A DNA stretch of 64,000 nt from NCBI RefSeq assembly GCF_963675165.1, contig NC_087386.1:5338169-5402168 (forward strand). The letters run 5' to 3'. The position numbers and the translations under genes were made by a program. This document shows, one piece after another, positions 22,201 through 32,718 of this stretch. The DNA is from Halichondria panicea. Taxonomy: Eukaryota > Porifera > Demospongiae > Suberitida > Halichondriidae. Each line of letters begins with the position of its first letter. Positions within the stretch are counted from its first letter, which is position 1. Below the pieces are notes generated by a model. That model was given only the letters and a program-made list of their open reading frames with translations. It ran no database searches and was not told where the DNA came from.

Positions 22201-25200
22201 CGTTCAAAGTGTTGAGACTGCTAGTCCCATGTCTTCTCTCAATTTTAGTGAAGTAAGACTCAAACATTTCCCTTTTGTTTAAATAGTTGAGTCTTGCAGG
22301 AAGTTATGAACATTCTCAACAATCTTCTGGACGAGAGGAATACAGAAGGATGGGAAAGATTACAAATGGTAAATGGTATAAGTAATGGAACAGATACAGA
22401 TATGCTTACATGGCTATGAGTGCCACAAGCAAGCAGCTAGTTTATTGGTGTGGTAGTAGATTGTGGTGAAGGGCCAATAATCTGTTAGTGGCACAAATTG
22501 CCATGTAATAACTACTTTATTGACTCTTCGTACCACTCCTGAAACCACAAATGTCTCGTGTGTCCACAATGATTTGAAGTAGTGGGTGGATGGTGGCTAT
22601 AGGTTCAATGCAATATGCCATATAATACTGGCACTGCATTCCTTTGATCTCAGAGGTCAAAAGGCAACAAAGATAATTAACTGACAATCATGCAAATATT
22701 CTTCAGTATTCTGCTGCCGAGAGTCAGCAATTGCTGTTGAGTGCAGAGTTATATGGTCAGTATGTGTCATTGGCACTAAGGAGTGAAGCTGTGGATACAG
22801 GCAACATGACAGAGATCACACTTGTGAGACAGAACATTGGTAGGCATACTTCTTCACCATGCATTTATAATGATTGCTATAAAGTTGATTTGAAGCTCTT
22901 TGCATTTACCATCCAGTGCTATCTGCAATTGAAGTTGACATCACTAATTTGGACGACATCATCTTTCCTGAAGCTGTTAAAGTCAGTGAAGAAACAGGCT
23001 CAGCCCAAACTGTGATACCAGCTGCTCTTCTTATGGAGAGAGGCGCTCGAGGTATTTCATAAAACCAAAATCTGTTATCCATGTCTGTCTCAATTTTCAG
23101 ATGGGAATGTTACAGCAGTCAACATTCTATTTTCCAACTTGGAGGATTTTCTTCCAAAAACCAATCTTGAAATGTACAGTACTAAGTCATGTTCTGCTCA
23201 GTCTCATTGTATATGCTTATATACACAGAAACACAACCAGACCAGTATCACAGGTTATTTCTAGTCAAGTCTTCTCCAATGTAAAGTTAACTAACTCTCA
23301 GACAAAGGCAACCTTCAGATTCACCACCCAAAAGGTATAGTGAACTTACAAGCTACACTAAGTTCATGCTTGTGTGTGCAGTTGTCTGAAGATGAAGTTG
23401 CTGAAAATGCAAGATGTGTATTTTGGAGTGTTTCTAGGTGAGCTGCATGTCCTTTTAATGTTTATCGTTGACAAAGATTTATTTGGTCAGTGATGCGGCC
23501 AACAGCAATTGGTCCACGGAAGGTGTGACTACAGTCAGTGTGGATGAAGACGAGCAAATGAGAGTATTTGATATTGTCTGTGAGAGCAGTCATTTCACAG
23601 CATTTGCTGTTCTAATGGATGTCACTGGAGCATTAAATGTGAGCCTCATTATATACAGCGAACCCTTGAATCAGTTCTTTATAATTATGATCTTTTGTAG
23701 GACACAACTCCAGAGATCAGGTTTGCTCTGTCGGTGGTGACTTATGTTGGTTGTTCCATCTCCATCTTCTTTCTTCTGTTGTCTATCCTCTATTTCTTGA
23801 CATTGAGGTAATTATTGAAGCTTTGCATACATAATTATCCTTGCTATAATTATGCTGTTGATGTTTAGAAAAGAGCTGCTGACCAAGGTTCATAGCTTCA
23901 TTCATCTCAACCTGTCTATTTCTTTGCTCCTTGGTTACGTGGTGTTCCTGTCAGGAGTAGATACAGCTGTGGCCAACGAGGTGTCACTTGAGTTGTGTAT
24001 CTATAAATTATGCAGTATTGTATATAGCTGGTACAGTTTACTTTAAAACTTTAATTCATGCTGAAATTCATATTTATGAGCAAGCCTATAATATATACTA
24101 CTCCATTTGCGAACTTTGCGAGTGCTTATGGCATCGCAAAAATAAGATTGCAGATACCTATTTCAGTATACTTTTATGATATTATGCACGATCATTGCCT
24201 GATTGTAAAAGTTATACAGATAGCAAGGTCTCAAATTTTTCTGCTTATTTGGCTCATTCACAAAGATTGTTCACTGTTCCAAACTTTTACTGTATATGCA
24301 TGTAGTATCCGCGACTTGGCCTTTACTCTCGTATATTGGTTTGGGGCTGTTAGAACTGACAGTAATCTTTGAAAGTTCCTTCATCACTTGCAGGTGGCGT
24401 GTGTGTTTGTGGCTGTTCTCCTTCACTACCTGTTCACTACTGTGTTTTTTTGGATGCTGTGTGAGGGAATCATGCTCTATCTCATGTTGGTGGTTGTCTT
24501 CAACCGAATATCTAAGAAATGGTGGATATTCTTTATTATTGGATGGGGTAATGAAAGATCTTTTTTACAATGCACTATACTAATGCGTAATTATATTGTG
24601 CATTCCCAGCCACTTTCACTGCATGCTTGGCTAAACTAATATACTGCATGCACATGTCATACTGCAGCTTAGCCTCGTTCCCAGGTCGATTTTTCTTTAA
24701 TAGAACAAAGTTGAAAATATACTAGTTAGTGACCTAGCATTATTTTACAGACAACTCAGTTGGTAACTGCATGTAGCTAAGCTTGTCCTTTCTTGCGCAT
24801 GCACGCACTGTCAGCCCTTGAACACAATAAAGAAGACAACCTCTAGCTCTCTTATAACAAATGCGTGAATTACTTATATACTCCTCTGGAGGGTTCATCC
24901 ATTCATATACATGACGTGATTACTATAACAGCATTCTGTCGAGTGCCTTGGGTATGTTTTTTGCAGTTGTTCCAGTGATACCGGTGGCTATATCTGCTGG
25001 AATTATTCATGACCAGTATGGCACAGAAGAGTAGTAAGTTTTATATTGTATATTTCATCATCTCCAAATTCTATAAATAACTGCATGCATGTTACAGCTT
25101 ACCCCAATAAAGAATTCGTGTAATTATTACAAGCCTTTATTATTGTACTTCAGTTGTTGGATTGCCGTTGGTGCTGGTGATAAAGGAGCCATATGGGCAT

Positions 25201-26159
25201 TTGTTGTACCCATGCTACTAGTTGTTCTGGTGAGATCTCTCTATAGCTATAGCTTGCAAATGCATCGGAATAATTGTAGTGTATATGTAGCAGCAGTTTT
25301 TGACTCAGAGTATACACATCTGTCATTGTATAGCAGCAGTTTTTAAGAGTATACACTCATCAGTTTATTTTTATATGATAACTATATCTACCTGTACAGG
25401 CGAATGTATTCTTCCTCTTGGCTGCTTTGCGCAGTGTCTATAATCTGAGAAAGTCAACCATGCAACAAATTGGGGAAAATAAATCTTTACAGTTATTCTC
25501 GTGAGTTTGTCCACTCTCATTCCTGCTATTCAGTAACATGTTGATCCCAATGCTTGTATATGCATGCAGACAACTCTTCAAGGCCACCATAATTCTCCTT
25601 CCATTGCTCGGGCTGACTTGGGTGTTTGGTCTACTCTCAGTCAACAGCAGCACCATTGTGTTTGCATGGTTGTTCTCTATCTTTAACTCACTGCAAGGCC
25701 TGTTTGTATTCATCTTCCATGTGCTCAGGAGTGAAAAAGTGCGTGTTTCATTTTTAGCATTTTTATGTCTAGATCTCTTCTAATTTTTAGGTCACAAACT
25801 TCCTGAAGCAGTGCAGAAAGAGAATGGATAGCGTTGTATCAACTTCTGCCTCAGGAAAAAATAATCAGGTAAAAGTTATATAGGTATACTAATGTCTAGA
25901 CAGATGGATCGCCTATAGTAGTATATGCTGTATTATGCATGCTCGTTTCCATCGTAGTTCAAGTTAGAAATTATATTGTTTATATAATTATATTATAATT
26001 TTTTTTATGCAGAGCAAAAATCCAACGAGTGGTGTTCAGCTCAAGCCAAGTCACTCTAGACTCAGCAAACACGATCATAGTAACATGAAAAATGAAGCCA
26101 TTAAAGTCGATGAGACTGCTGAATCTGAATTCAACTCAGAGAAGTCATACATTACTTGA
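9471..26159 (+). CDS. Adhesion GPCR with four LamG/TSPN-like modules (aGPCR-1)
   Basis: A multi-exon receptor gene in one continuous frame. Coding exons: 9471-9988, 10111-10281, 11514-11547, 11893-12410, 12533-12697, 13788-13821, 14610-15127, 15246-15434, 16838-16871, 17651-18168, 18290-18478, 20372-20420, 21373-21489, 21552-21646, 22040-22252, 22300-22368, 22707-22839, 22917-23051, 23101-23173, 23229-23334, 23382-23437, 23491-23638, 23701-23807, 23869-23980, 24394-24547, 24967-25033, 25154-25229, 25400-25500, 25570-25738, 25791-25868, 26013-26159. Domain order: four LamG/TSPN-like modules, HRM, GAIN, GPS (cleavage motif S-H-F/T), seven membrane segments and a polar tail ending EKSYIT. With the exon at 157 the protein would be 1,729 aa. 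The architecture places it at the cell surface, probably sensing matrix or a ligand through the LamG array; the ligand is unknown. The first exon is uncertain because the local signal-peptide exon is damaged. Confidence 0.85.
11514..12697 (+). CDS. aGPCR-1 LamG/TSPN-like module 2
   Basis: Linker exon 11514-11547 ([11 protein letters not shown], phase 0 to 1), LamG exon 11893-12410, closing exon 12533-12697 (55 codons, ending TTTTLPPT). The linker reads GPC where the others read GQC or GRC. The closing exon and the sequence after it resemble those of the single aGPCR-2 module more than those of modules 1, 3 or 4. Confidence 0.8.
13788..15434 (+). CDS. aGPCR-1 LamG/TSPN-like module 3
   Basis: Linker exon 13788-13821 ([11 protein letters not shown]), LamG exon 14610-15127 and closing exon 15246-15434 (63 codons, with an extra [11 protein letters not shown] stretch). 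The long first intron contains a MITE at the same site as in module 4, and about 400 bp upstream of the LamG exon is shared with module 4 and aGPCR-2 only. Confidence 0.8.
13908..14199. mobile_element. 292-bp MITE (CAGGRGCGGATCCAGG ends), TSD CATAA
   Basis: Starts caggagcggatccagg, ends ccctggatccgcccctg, and is flanked by CATAA on both sides. The unfilled site can be read in module 2 (about 11,625) and in aGPCR-2 (about 39,765). A second copy at the equivalent site in module 4 shows it was duplicated with the module. Confidence 0.85.
15555..15871. mobile_element. 317-bp MITE with TTA target duplication (PIF/Harbinger-like)
   Basis: TIRs of about 30 bp (GGCCACTCCAAATGAG...) are flanked by TTA. 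Modules 1 and 2 and aGPCR-2 show the unfilled target (gcactttacgaaaag), while module 4 has the element at the same place. The TWA target duplication fits PIF/Harbinger; the superfamily is inference. Confidence 0.85.
16838..18478 (+). CDS. aGPCR-1 LamG/TSPN-like module 4
   Basis: Linker exon 16838-16871 ([11 protein letters not shown]), LamG exon 17651-18168 and closing exon 18290-18478 (63 codons, Thr/Pro/Val tail). Nearly identical to module 3 in exons, introns and two MITE sites, pointing to a recent duplication. The Cys after LP changes (LPRDC to [11 protein letters not shown]) but is retained. Confidence 0.8.
16954..17243. mobile_element. 290-bp MITE, module-4 copy of the 13.9-kb element
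   Basis: Same termini and same insertion point relative to the linker exon as 13908-14199, with a few substitutions. It is a duplicated element and not an independent insertion. Confidence 0.85.
18609..18917. mobile_element. 309-bp MITE, module-4 copy of the 15.6-kb element
   Basis: Same insertion point as 15555-15871; the first base pairs are slightly altered (gaccactcc). It supports a common ancestor of modules 3 and 4. Confidence 0.85.
19722..20030. mobile_element. 309-bp pogo/Tigger-like MITE, TA target duplication
   Basis: Ends CAGTAGAACCTCGATTATCC and its complement, flanked by TA. aGPCR-2 preserves the exact empty site (gagtactggattgc, about 39,279). There is no transposase frame. 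The TIR resembles Tigger/pogo ends of the Tc1-mariner superfamily. Confidence 0.9.
20372..21646 (+). CDS. aGPCR-1 last linker exon plus HRM (hormone-receptor motif) domain
   Basis: Exon 20372-20420 encodes [16 protein letters not shown] with an internal 15-nt duplication (QCVVR). It joins in phase 1 directly to the HRM exons 21373-21489 and 21552-21646 without a LamG exon between. The HRM shows the family pattern: [19 protein letters not shown], two further Cys in a [11 protein letters not shown] segment, then [10 protein letters not shown] and D-N-C. In family B receptors this domain sits just before GAIN, as here. Confidence 0.85.
20421..21372 (+). other. Intron between last linker exon and HRM exon
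   Basis: Contains a 'tatttggctccagagccctcagc' type repeat (about 20,555-20,705) and a poly-C tract near 21,151. The equivalent aGPCR-2 intron (39686-40653) is almost the same. No exon is seen. Confidence 0.6.
22040..26159 (+). CDS. aGPCR-1 GAIN-GPS-7TM core
   Basis: The GAIN domain runs from ANELFSRNA to the GPS, including a 55-nt intron (23174-23228) that removes an apparent in-frame stop. GPS: R-C-V-F-W-S ... [13 protein letters not shown]. Membrane segments follow with family B2 signatures: [20 protein letters not shown] (TM1), [20 protein letters not shown] (TM2), [20 protein letters not shown] (TM3), [15 protein letters not shown] (TM4), [15 protein letters not shown] (TM5), [15 protein letters not shown] (TM6), [20 protein letters not shown] (TM7). 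The ECL2 Cys (E-Y-C-W-I) and the TM3-top Cys are both present. The tail has two small exons and ends at TGA 26157-26159. Confidence 0.92.
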
Positions 26160-26213
26160 TTGCTTGAAAATGATAACAATTAAGTGGCACGAAACTGTAA
26201 CCTTTAATTAGAG

Positions 26214-26219
26214 AATAAA
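26214..26219 (+). terminator. Poly(A) signal of aGPCR-1
   Basis: AATAAA lies 55 bp after the stop codon and is conserved in aGPCR-2. Confidence 0.65.
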
Positions 26220-27233
26220 ATGCTCACGCTCACAGGAAAGCCTAATAGAAGCACAGCTAGCTACTAACATAGATTGTTTTCACCTAGTGCCGCTATATAT
26301 ACTATACTAGCGGAATGAATTATATAGTGCAAAGTTTTATTTGAAGTCCATATACTGGTTGTTGTCATTGTGTATATTATTTAAGACCTATAGATCTGTA
26401 CTGATGATTTATTAACACACATAGTTTTAATGATTGTTCACGATATGGATTCATCATTGGACCCCGGGGTGTTCTCGGTATTCGTATCCCATGCACTCCC
26501 ATTGAGACATTTCTCAGAGACTATAACAGTGGTGTAGGGGCTCTATAGTTTTTTGAATGGAAAAAAGTACGCCTATCTACATATTATAGTGCAGCTTGAT
26601 AAACCATCTCGCCTAGAAAGATGGGGGGGGGGCTCCAGTCCCTAGAGCCCCTTCCTTCCTATACGCCATGCACTGTTATGCTACCTATATAATAATATTC
26701 TTGGTGTATAAGCATGCATATACGTATCACAACAAGAGTCAATGTACAGTAGACTCTCATTAATCCGGTCACCCTTGGGACCATGCAGCTTGGCCGGAAT
26801 AGCGAGGTGGCTGTAGCTCAGGAAATAGCCGCGGTTTAAAAACGACCTTACCTCGAATCTAATGACTACTTTTGCGGTTCTTGTCTCGAGGATAATGTAG
26901 GATAATGAATCATTCTGTTCTCTTTTAAGTGTAATCCATTGCTAAACCACACCCAAAACATCATATCCGGCCGTAATATACGTATAAAATTACATTGAAA
27001 ACCTTGTTTGTATGGAACGCCGTTTGCGACAAAATTCAGGCAGATGTGATAGGCGTGTGCATCCAATATAAAATCGATTTTTTACAATTGATTTTCGATT
27101 TACACGTGAATCAATCATACACCTGTGATAACATGTTGAAGTAATATAAAAAAAAAAAGAAATATTCGGGTTTGTAATTAAATAAATCACCGAATTGTAG
27201 GTGTAGCATACATAGCTACAGAATAGACAAGTT
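26220..27233. other. Convergent intergenic region, unit A
   Basis: Between the 3' ends of aGPCR-1 and the EXD3 copy. It holds a left-end fragment of a TIR element (tacagtagactct..., from about 26,752), the full form of which is at 46076-47328, and one arm of the foldback (about 26,998-27,115) seen at 46.34 kb. At about 27,115 the sequence jumps to the block matching 48.51 kb, so a deletion of about 2 kb relative to unit B is visible. No gene. Confidence 0.55.
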
Positions 27234-27239
27234 TTTATT
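27234..27239 (-). terminator. Poly(A) signal for the truncated EXD3 copy
   Basis: AATAAA on the minus strand (TTTATT here), about 50 bp beyond the stop; conserved at 48628-48633. Confidence 0.55.
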
Positions 27240-28508
27240 ATTGTGACAAAGTGGTTTTTGATTGCTGAATGTGCTTGTGATATCTGATCATGTAACAAGG
27301 GCGGGTTGTATGTTGAACGAGAGGTCATAGGTCATAGCTTCGGCCATCAGATATCTGTACACGCTGAGTAGACAATGAGCATCCAATGCTGTGTGTGTGT
27401 GAGGGGGATGGGGGGGGGGTGAGGGTGTGTGTGGGGGGGAGGGAGGGTGTGTAATATAATTATGATAAGGGATAATAATTGTGGTGCAAGGTGTGTACGT
27501 TTACTAAGAGGTGTGGGTGTGCAGTCGTAAGGGTGCACGGTTGAATAGACATAACCACCCCATGTTTGAGCATGCGTGGACAGGTCAAAATTTACTCTAA
27601 ATCGAGGCCAAATCTAAGCATAATTATTTAGGCACAGGGATATTGCCTGGGGACAGGCATGCAATATTGACTACACTGGGATGCAAGCATGGGAAAGATG
27701 CACACAGTAAATAGCTCTAGCTGTGAAACAATACAGATCAACACCTAGAATTGAAAGGACTTAATCTCACCTGCATAAGTTATCTGCTCAGGGGTCAAGG
27801 GTCGTTTCTCCCAGTCAGATAGTTGCTGAGACTTGTCCAATGGTTTCCCTACACACTTCTCCACAAGTAGAGCTAGACCTCCTGTCCTCTCTGACCCCTC
27901 GTCTCGTGACCACACCCCCTTTGGTGGGGAGATGGTCTTGGTGAGACGGTTCTGAGCCAGTAGCGGATGTAAGGGGAGCTGCGACTGTGTGGTGGGTGTG
28001 GTCTTGAGGTGAGGGTGAGTACAAGGAGAGGGAGTGGGAGAAGGCTTCTTCAGTTCCTCAACCTGTACGGATAAAATATGAACACTCTGAACTCTCTTCA
28101 ATGGTAGTATATCTTATATGTAAGTGCAAAGACAACCCCACAACTCACCAAAATACACCTCAGACCACCTAATCAAACAATTTCCCCAGACTCCCCCCTC
28201 TAGTTGGCGGCACGCTTTGCGCCCCTTCTTCCCCCCATTAATTCCAAATCCTGTATGACACGCAGCTGCCACATTATAGCTTTTATCTCACCATTTTTTC
28301 CATCTGTTGCAGGTCCAGTACTCTGACGGGTGAGCTCACTATAGCTCTGGTGAATGGCCAAGACTTGGACAGCATGTGAAGGTCACCACGGATACCATAA
28401 CCTGTAGGGGCAAAAATGCATTGGAATTAAAGTGCATAATTGTAATAAACTATTAATAAGCTACATAACTGTAGTGCTCACAGAAAACCAGCTCACACAA
28501 AAAGTGTA

Positions 28509-28718
28509 TACCGTATAGCGGGTAATTTTCGTGGGGTAAAATATTCGTTATTTTCGTGGGCAAGCTGACATCTACGAAATTTTAACGTAGGCGTGGCTTA
28601 CCGGAACGTAGGAATGCAGTGCAGGCAACGAGGCTAAACAAAATTTTTACTCACAAAAACCACCGTTTCTCGAGTTGAACAAATTTGTTTACCAACGAAA
28701 ATTACCCGCTATACGGTA
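28509..28718. mobile_element. About 210-bp MITE (CCGTATAGCGGGTAATTTTCG ends)
   Basis: The terminal inverted repeats start ccgtatagcgggtaatt and are flanked by TA. It lies in an EXD3 intron and is absent from the matching site near 50,112, so it inserted after duplication. Confidence 0.8.
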
Positions 28719-29636
28719 CATGTATAAATGCAACTACTAACTGTCTAGTAATTTCTTAATCCATTGACCATGAAAAAAAATTGGAAACAGCTAGTAACGG
28801 TAATCAAGCCATACAGACATTTAGTTAGAGCTCTGCTCATGCACCTAGTTTGAGTGTCTGCTCTGAGTGGAATAGACAGCTGATAAACTGAGTGAGTGCG
28901 TCCACTCCAACGGCCCTCGGTAGGTGAACCATGTCCAGCAGGTACACCGCCTCCTCCACAGCCAGCTGGAGGACAGCCAGTCTAGACACAGTGCACATGT
29001 GTGTGTAGGTGAATATTTGAAATTTGAACAAAGACACCTCACTCGATAGAAACTTAGTGGAGGCTTATCATAAAAGTGCGTTAGCATCCAAAAAAATTCT
29101 TAGAATTGTACATATAATCTTTTTCTTCCTCTTCGGGTGCTATGAGTAAGAATGAGGCCATCAGTATAATAATTATTTGGTCACCAATTCTATATTTTGC
29201 ACAATCGGAAGTGTGGCTAAAAATGTACATAGCTCAAAAACAAAAACTGCACGTACCTCTCAACCCCTCTGTTACAGTACGGCAGTTTCCACTCAGCATC
29301 AATCCCTATCACGGTGTTCGGCTGTGCAAATTAAATTACTGATAATGATGTTAACACTCTCACTTGTTTGATAGCGTCCCAGCATTGCTCAAACCCCGCC
29401 CATTTGTCGACAAACACCACACTAGAGAGAGGGAGAGCGAACTTGAAGAACCGTGTGTCATGAGTTGCATCTAGTTTCACTGTACGGCTCTTTTGCCTCT
29501 TTTTTTTGCCAGAAGAACTGCATAATATTATACATACAAAGAACATGAAAGAGATTTTAATACCATAGAGACTTTAGCAATGACTCTATAAAGATTGCTA
29601 AAACATCTTGGACTAGCTGGCACTCGTTAGGTCAAT

Positions 29637-29851
29637 ACCGTATTACTAGAATGTGCATCAAAATTTGCGAACTTTGCGATGGTTGATCAATTCGCAACAA
29701 TAAACTCCGCAAAACCTAAATTATTACTAGTAAATACACACGATCCTTGCCAAAACGCAATAGTTAGATCGCAAAGGGTCAAATTTTCTGCTGATATAGC
29801 TCATTCGCAAAGGTTTTTTACCCGCAAAATATTTTAGTAATACGTACGGTA
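29637..29851. mobile_element. About 215-bp MITE-like insertion (ACCGTATTACTAGAAT end)
   Basis: Imperfect inverted ends (ccgtattactagaat / agtaatacgtacgg). Absent at about 51,003 in unit B. It also contains internal inverted 'tttgcgaactttgcga' style segments. Confidence 0.65.
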
Positions 29852-30267
29852 CATAGTTCAAAGAAGTTAGAACAATAGAGCAATAATACAGCACGACTGA
29901 TTGAATGTATACATATATGGCCATGCATACCTATTGATTGGCAGCCATAATTAAACTATACGGATACATGTAAGCCCATAGACAAATTCATGATCTAAAG
30001 CATAACAGCTTTGAACTATATGTACCGTATTACTAGAATATTTTGCGAATGAGCCATATCAGCAGAAAATTTACCCTTTGGGACATACGTGCATGACCAG
30101 CGTTAAATGAAGCATCTCATAACTTTAGTTCCGTTGGTCTAATCACATGAAAGCATACAAAGCTAGATGGCGTCTTAAAATCAAAAGTCTATGGCTTGTT
30201 TTTGACAAAATATCAAGGCTTTTTTCCAAGAAATTATGGCCTGTTACAAATTTGAGATTTAAGCATA

Positions 30268-30570
30268 CAGTAGAACCTCGATCATTCGGCCCTCCATTAT
30301 CCGGAACCTCGATTATCCGGCTTGGCAGTTTTCTTGTTATCAGATCAGAAAATGGGCGTGTCCCTCAAACGCGCATGCGTGTTGAAGCTGTTACCATGGA
30401 GACATACCTGCTTATCTTCTGCGCATGCGCATATATACAACCATGTGGCACTGCTGTTTATCAATAAAGTGGGTGGGTCAAGGCGTGGTTTATCTATTCG
30501 ATTTTCCGGCATATTCACTTATCCGGCCTGCTTCTGGAACCAAGGTGTCCGGTTAATCGAGGTTCTACTG
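30268..30570. mobile_element. 303-bp pogo/Tigger-like MITE, TA target duplication
   Basis: Same family as 19722-20030 but in reverse orientation. The unit B counterpart near 51,318 has no insertion. Confidence 0.9.
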
Positions 30571-32090
30571 TACCATGAAATAGCCAGCTTTCAGAAAATC
30601 ATAAAATCGTTGAAATTGGACCATTAAAACTCTAATCTAGACTCTCAAACTACAGGGGACCTGCAATTAAAACGTGTACAGTTGTATATACAGGATTGGA
30701 ATATGATCCCCTAGCTACTAGCCCACCTCTGTGCCTCTAGCTGTATCTGCACTGAGAAGGGCAGCTGTTGGACGGGCAGCTCACACCTGCCGGCCCAATA
30801 CACAGCTGCAGCGATGTCATTGTGATACACCAGCTCCTTCACCAGCTGGAACTGTAGGGCGGTGTTGTCCTCGACTACACTCTGTATGTGTGTGGGAGGG
30901 GGGAGGCTGAAGGTACATGCAATATGTACTAATCCCATGCATACAAATATACTGTACAGTACTTAGCGGAAGTAAAAGTTTCTTCACCATTTCGTAATAA
31001 ACTTTTGGTGGAAGGAATGACAATTTAGGTATCTATAGTTAGTAACAATTAATGCACACTGATGCAGTAGGGGAGACTTTGTATAATTATAGAGAGTGTA
31101 TGACTATAACAATACCTCTAATAGGTCATTGATGTTGCCCTCGGTGATGGCGCCCTGCAAAGAGTTCATAGGTCAACCATTATCATAATTATGTCTCATA
31201 TAACGCACGCAGTAAATGGGATTGCATCTGCTTACCTCAACGTATCTCTTCTGGAGGAGGTGGTGGAGTGACGCAGTGGACCAACGGCTGTGGATGTGGG
31301 AGAACTTGGCTGCAGCAATTAATCACATGATTATCACATGATAAACACATGGTGAATACGTACAAAGATCCAGGTTGTATTTGGTGACCATGCGATGAGC
31401 AAGACGATACAGCTGTTTCAAGTTGAGCTTGCAGTTACACTTGGAGAGGAGTTCGTCCATGGAGTCCTTTGGGATCAGCGAGCACTCAGAAACAAACCTG
31501 AGTGTAATAATTATTATATAATAATTATACTAACATTTCGCTCAAAACAGTAGTTTCTAGACAAATGTGAAAGAGAATGTTACGATATATGTTACGTAAC
31601 GTACACATGTACACATGCTCTTATACTAACGAGGATTCAATACACGTACATGCAAGGAAACGTTTCTCAAATAATGGAAGATATAATTATTATAGGCAAT
31701 TTGGTAACAATCAAATCTCTCAGCCTGGCCAAGTTTGTCCGTGTGGTACAGTCTCGTGTGACAATATGTATCTAATCAATTAAAGCAGGTCTATTGTGCT
31801 AATAAAATCAAACCTGTTGTCTCACAAGCAGACCACTTGAAATTAATCATGCAGTATACGATTCCAAGGTGCTAATAATTAATGATGTCATCGAGTTTAT
31901 CAAGAAGAGAGGGCATGCAGCTCACTATAGAAGAATTTAAATGTGGGAGGATATTATATAGAATTAGAATTTGTGCTCAATGAGCACAGAAACATTTTCA
32001 AACTCTATAATTATAATTATTATCGGATACATGCACCGAGGCATAATTATGTTAAGCTTTATACTAGTAACCCTTACCGAGTATACGTAC

Positions 32091-32286
32091 AGGGGGGGAA
32101 AGGGGGATATCCCCCCTAGCTCCAATTTCCTCCCCCTCCCCCCTAAAATTTGTATTCAGGTACTAGTTGGGGTCCATATATAGCTGGCAAGTTTACATAC
32201 TAACATACAGTTGACCTTTTTTTAGCAACATTTTCTAGTTACTTTTCTTATTTCCCCCTCTACTTCAAAATCCTGTATGACACCCT
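32091..32286. mobile_element. Diverged CAGGGTGTCATACAGG-family MITE
   Basis: The right end (cctgtatgacaccctg) is intact and the left end is degenerate. The internal G-rich and C-rich palindrome (ggggatatcccc) is shared with the copies at 33241, 49695 and 57539. Confidence 0.65.
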
Positions 32287-32718
32287 GACGTATATATAGG
32301 TGAATATGTGCATGCCTAGACCTGCGCACATGAGGTGACCGAGTAGTCTTTATGCAAACCTGTTGATCTTGGTTTGTGTGGTTCCAGGCTCACAGAGATC
32401 ATCCAACAACGCCACAAACTCCTCTTGAAGTGTCTTGCTCTCCTCGATGTAGCTGCCATTAAGAACAATACTAATAATGGATGTCCGTGTAAGTGTGTAA
32501 GGGCAAAGGAGGTCCAACATGCATGCACGATTGATTGAATCACTGCAAGTTTAATACATTTTCCAGTAAAATTTTGCTTCCAGTCACGTGATAACATGCA
32601 GGGCCCAATACACTGAACTTGTAGTAATTCGTGCGAGCATGTCGGACCTCCTCTGGTGTAAGGGCACTCACCCCTCTATCAGGTTGATCTTGTCCAATGC
32701 CACGAGAGGTAGCAGTAT

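Larger units (their letters stand above)
27288..32718 (-). pseudogene. 5'-truncated EXD3/Mut-7-like exonuclease copy
   Basis: Twelve exons corresponding to exons 4-15 of the full gene at 48.7-56.6 kb: 32672-32718, 32360-32452, 31364-31497, 31236-31309, 31116-31154, 30727-30881, 29364-29517, 29257-29321, 28845-28981, 28292-28401, 27771-28062, 27288-27388. All are open and keep splice sites and phase (about 466 residues). The catalytic motifs are present: I-G-I-D-A-E, G-Y-G-I-R-G-D and I-T-Y-A-A-L-D. Exons 1-3, including the start codon, are absent because the tandem-duplication junction at about 33.79 kb lies in intron 3. It lacks a known promoter, though it may be rescued by a new one. One codon is missing (LEAQR versus LEAAQR), and it hosts three private MITE insertions. 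Confidence 0.8.

Noticed and set aside
23260-23290. In-frame stop in the GAIN exon, suggesting both receptors are pseudogenes
   Set aside because: A 55-nt GT-AG intron at the same place in both copies restores a GAIN-like frame, and all later exons are open.
24058-24393. Open frames of 84-104 codons between TM2 and TM3 exons
   Set aside because: They lie in the intron; the TM3 exon starts at a clear acceptor (ttgcag) in the right phase, and the intronic frames show no family resemblance.
26814-26845. tRNA-like 'gtggctgtagctcagg' stretch (also 46135)
   Set aside because: It resembles a tRNA A-box, but no matching acceptor stem, anticodon arm or B-box could be found, and it lies within a TIR element.
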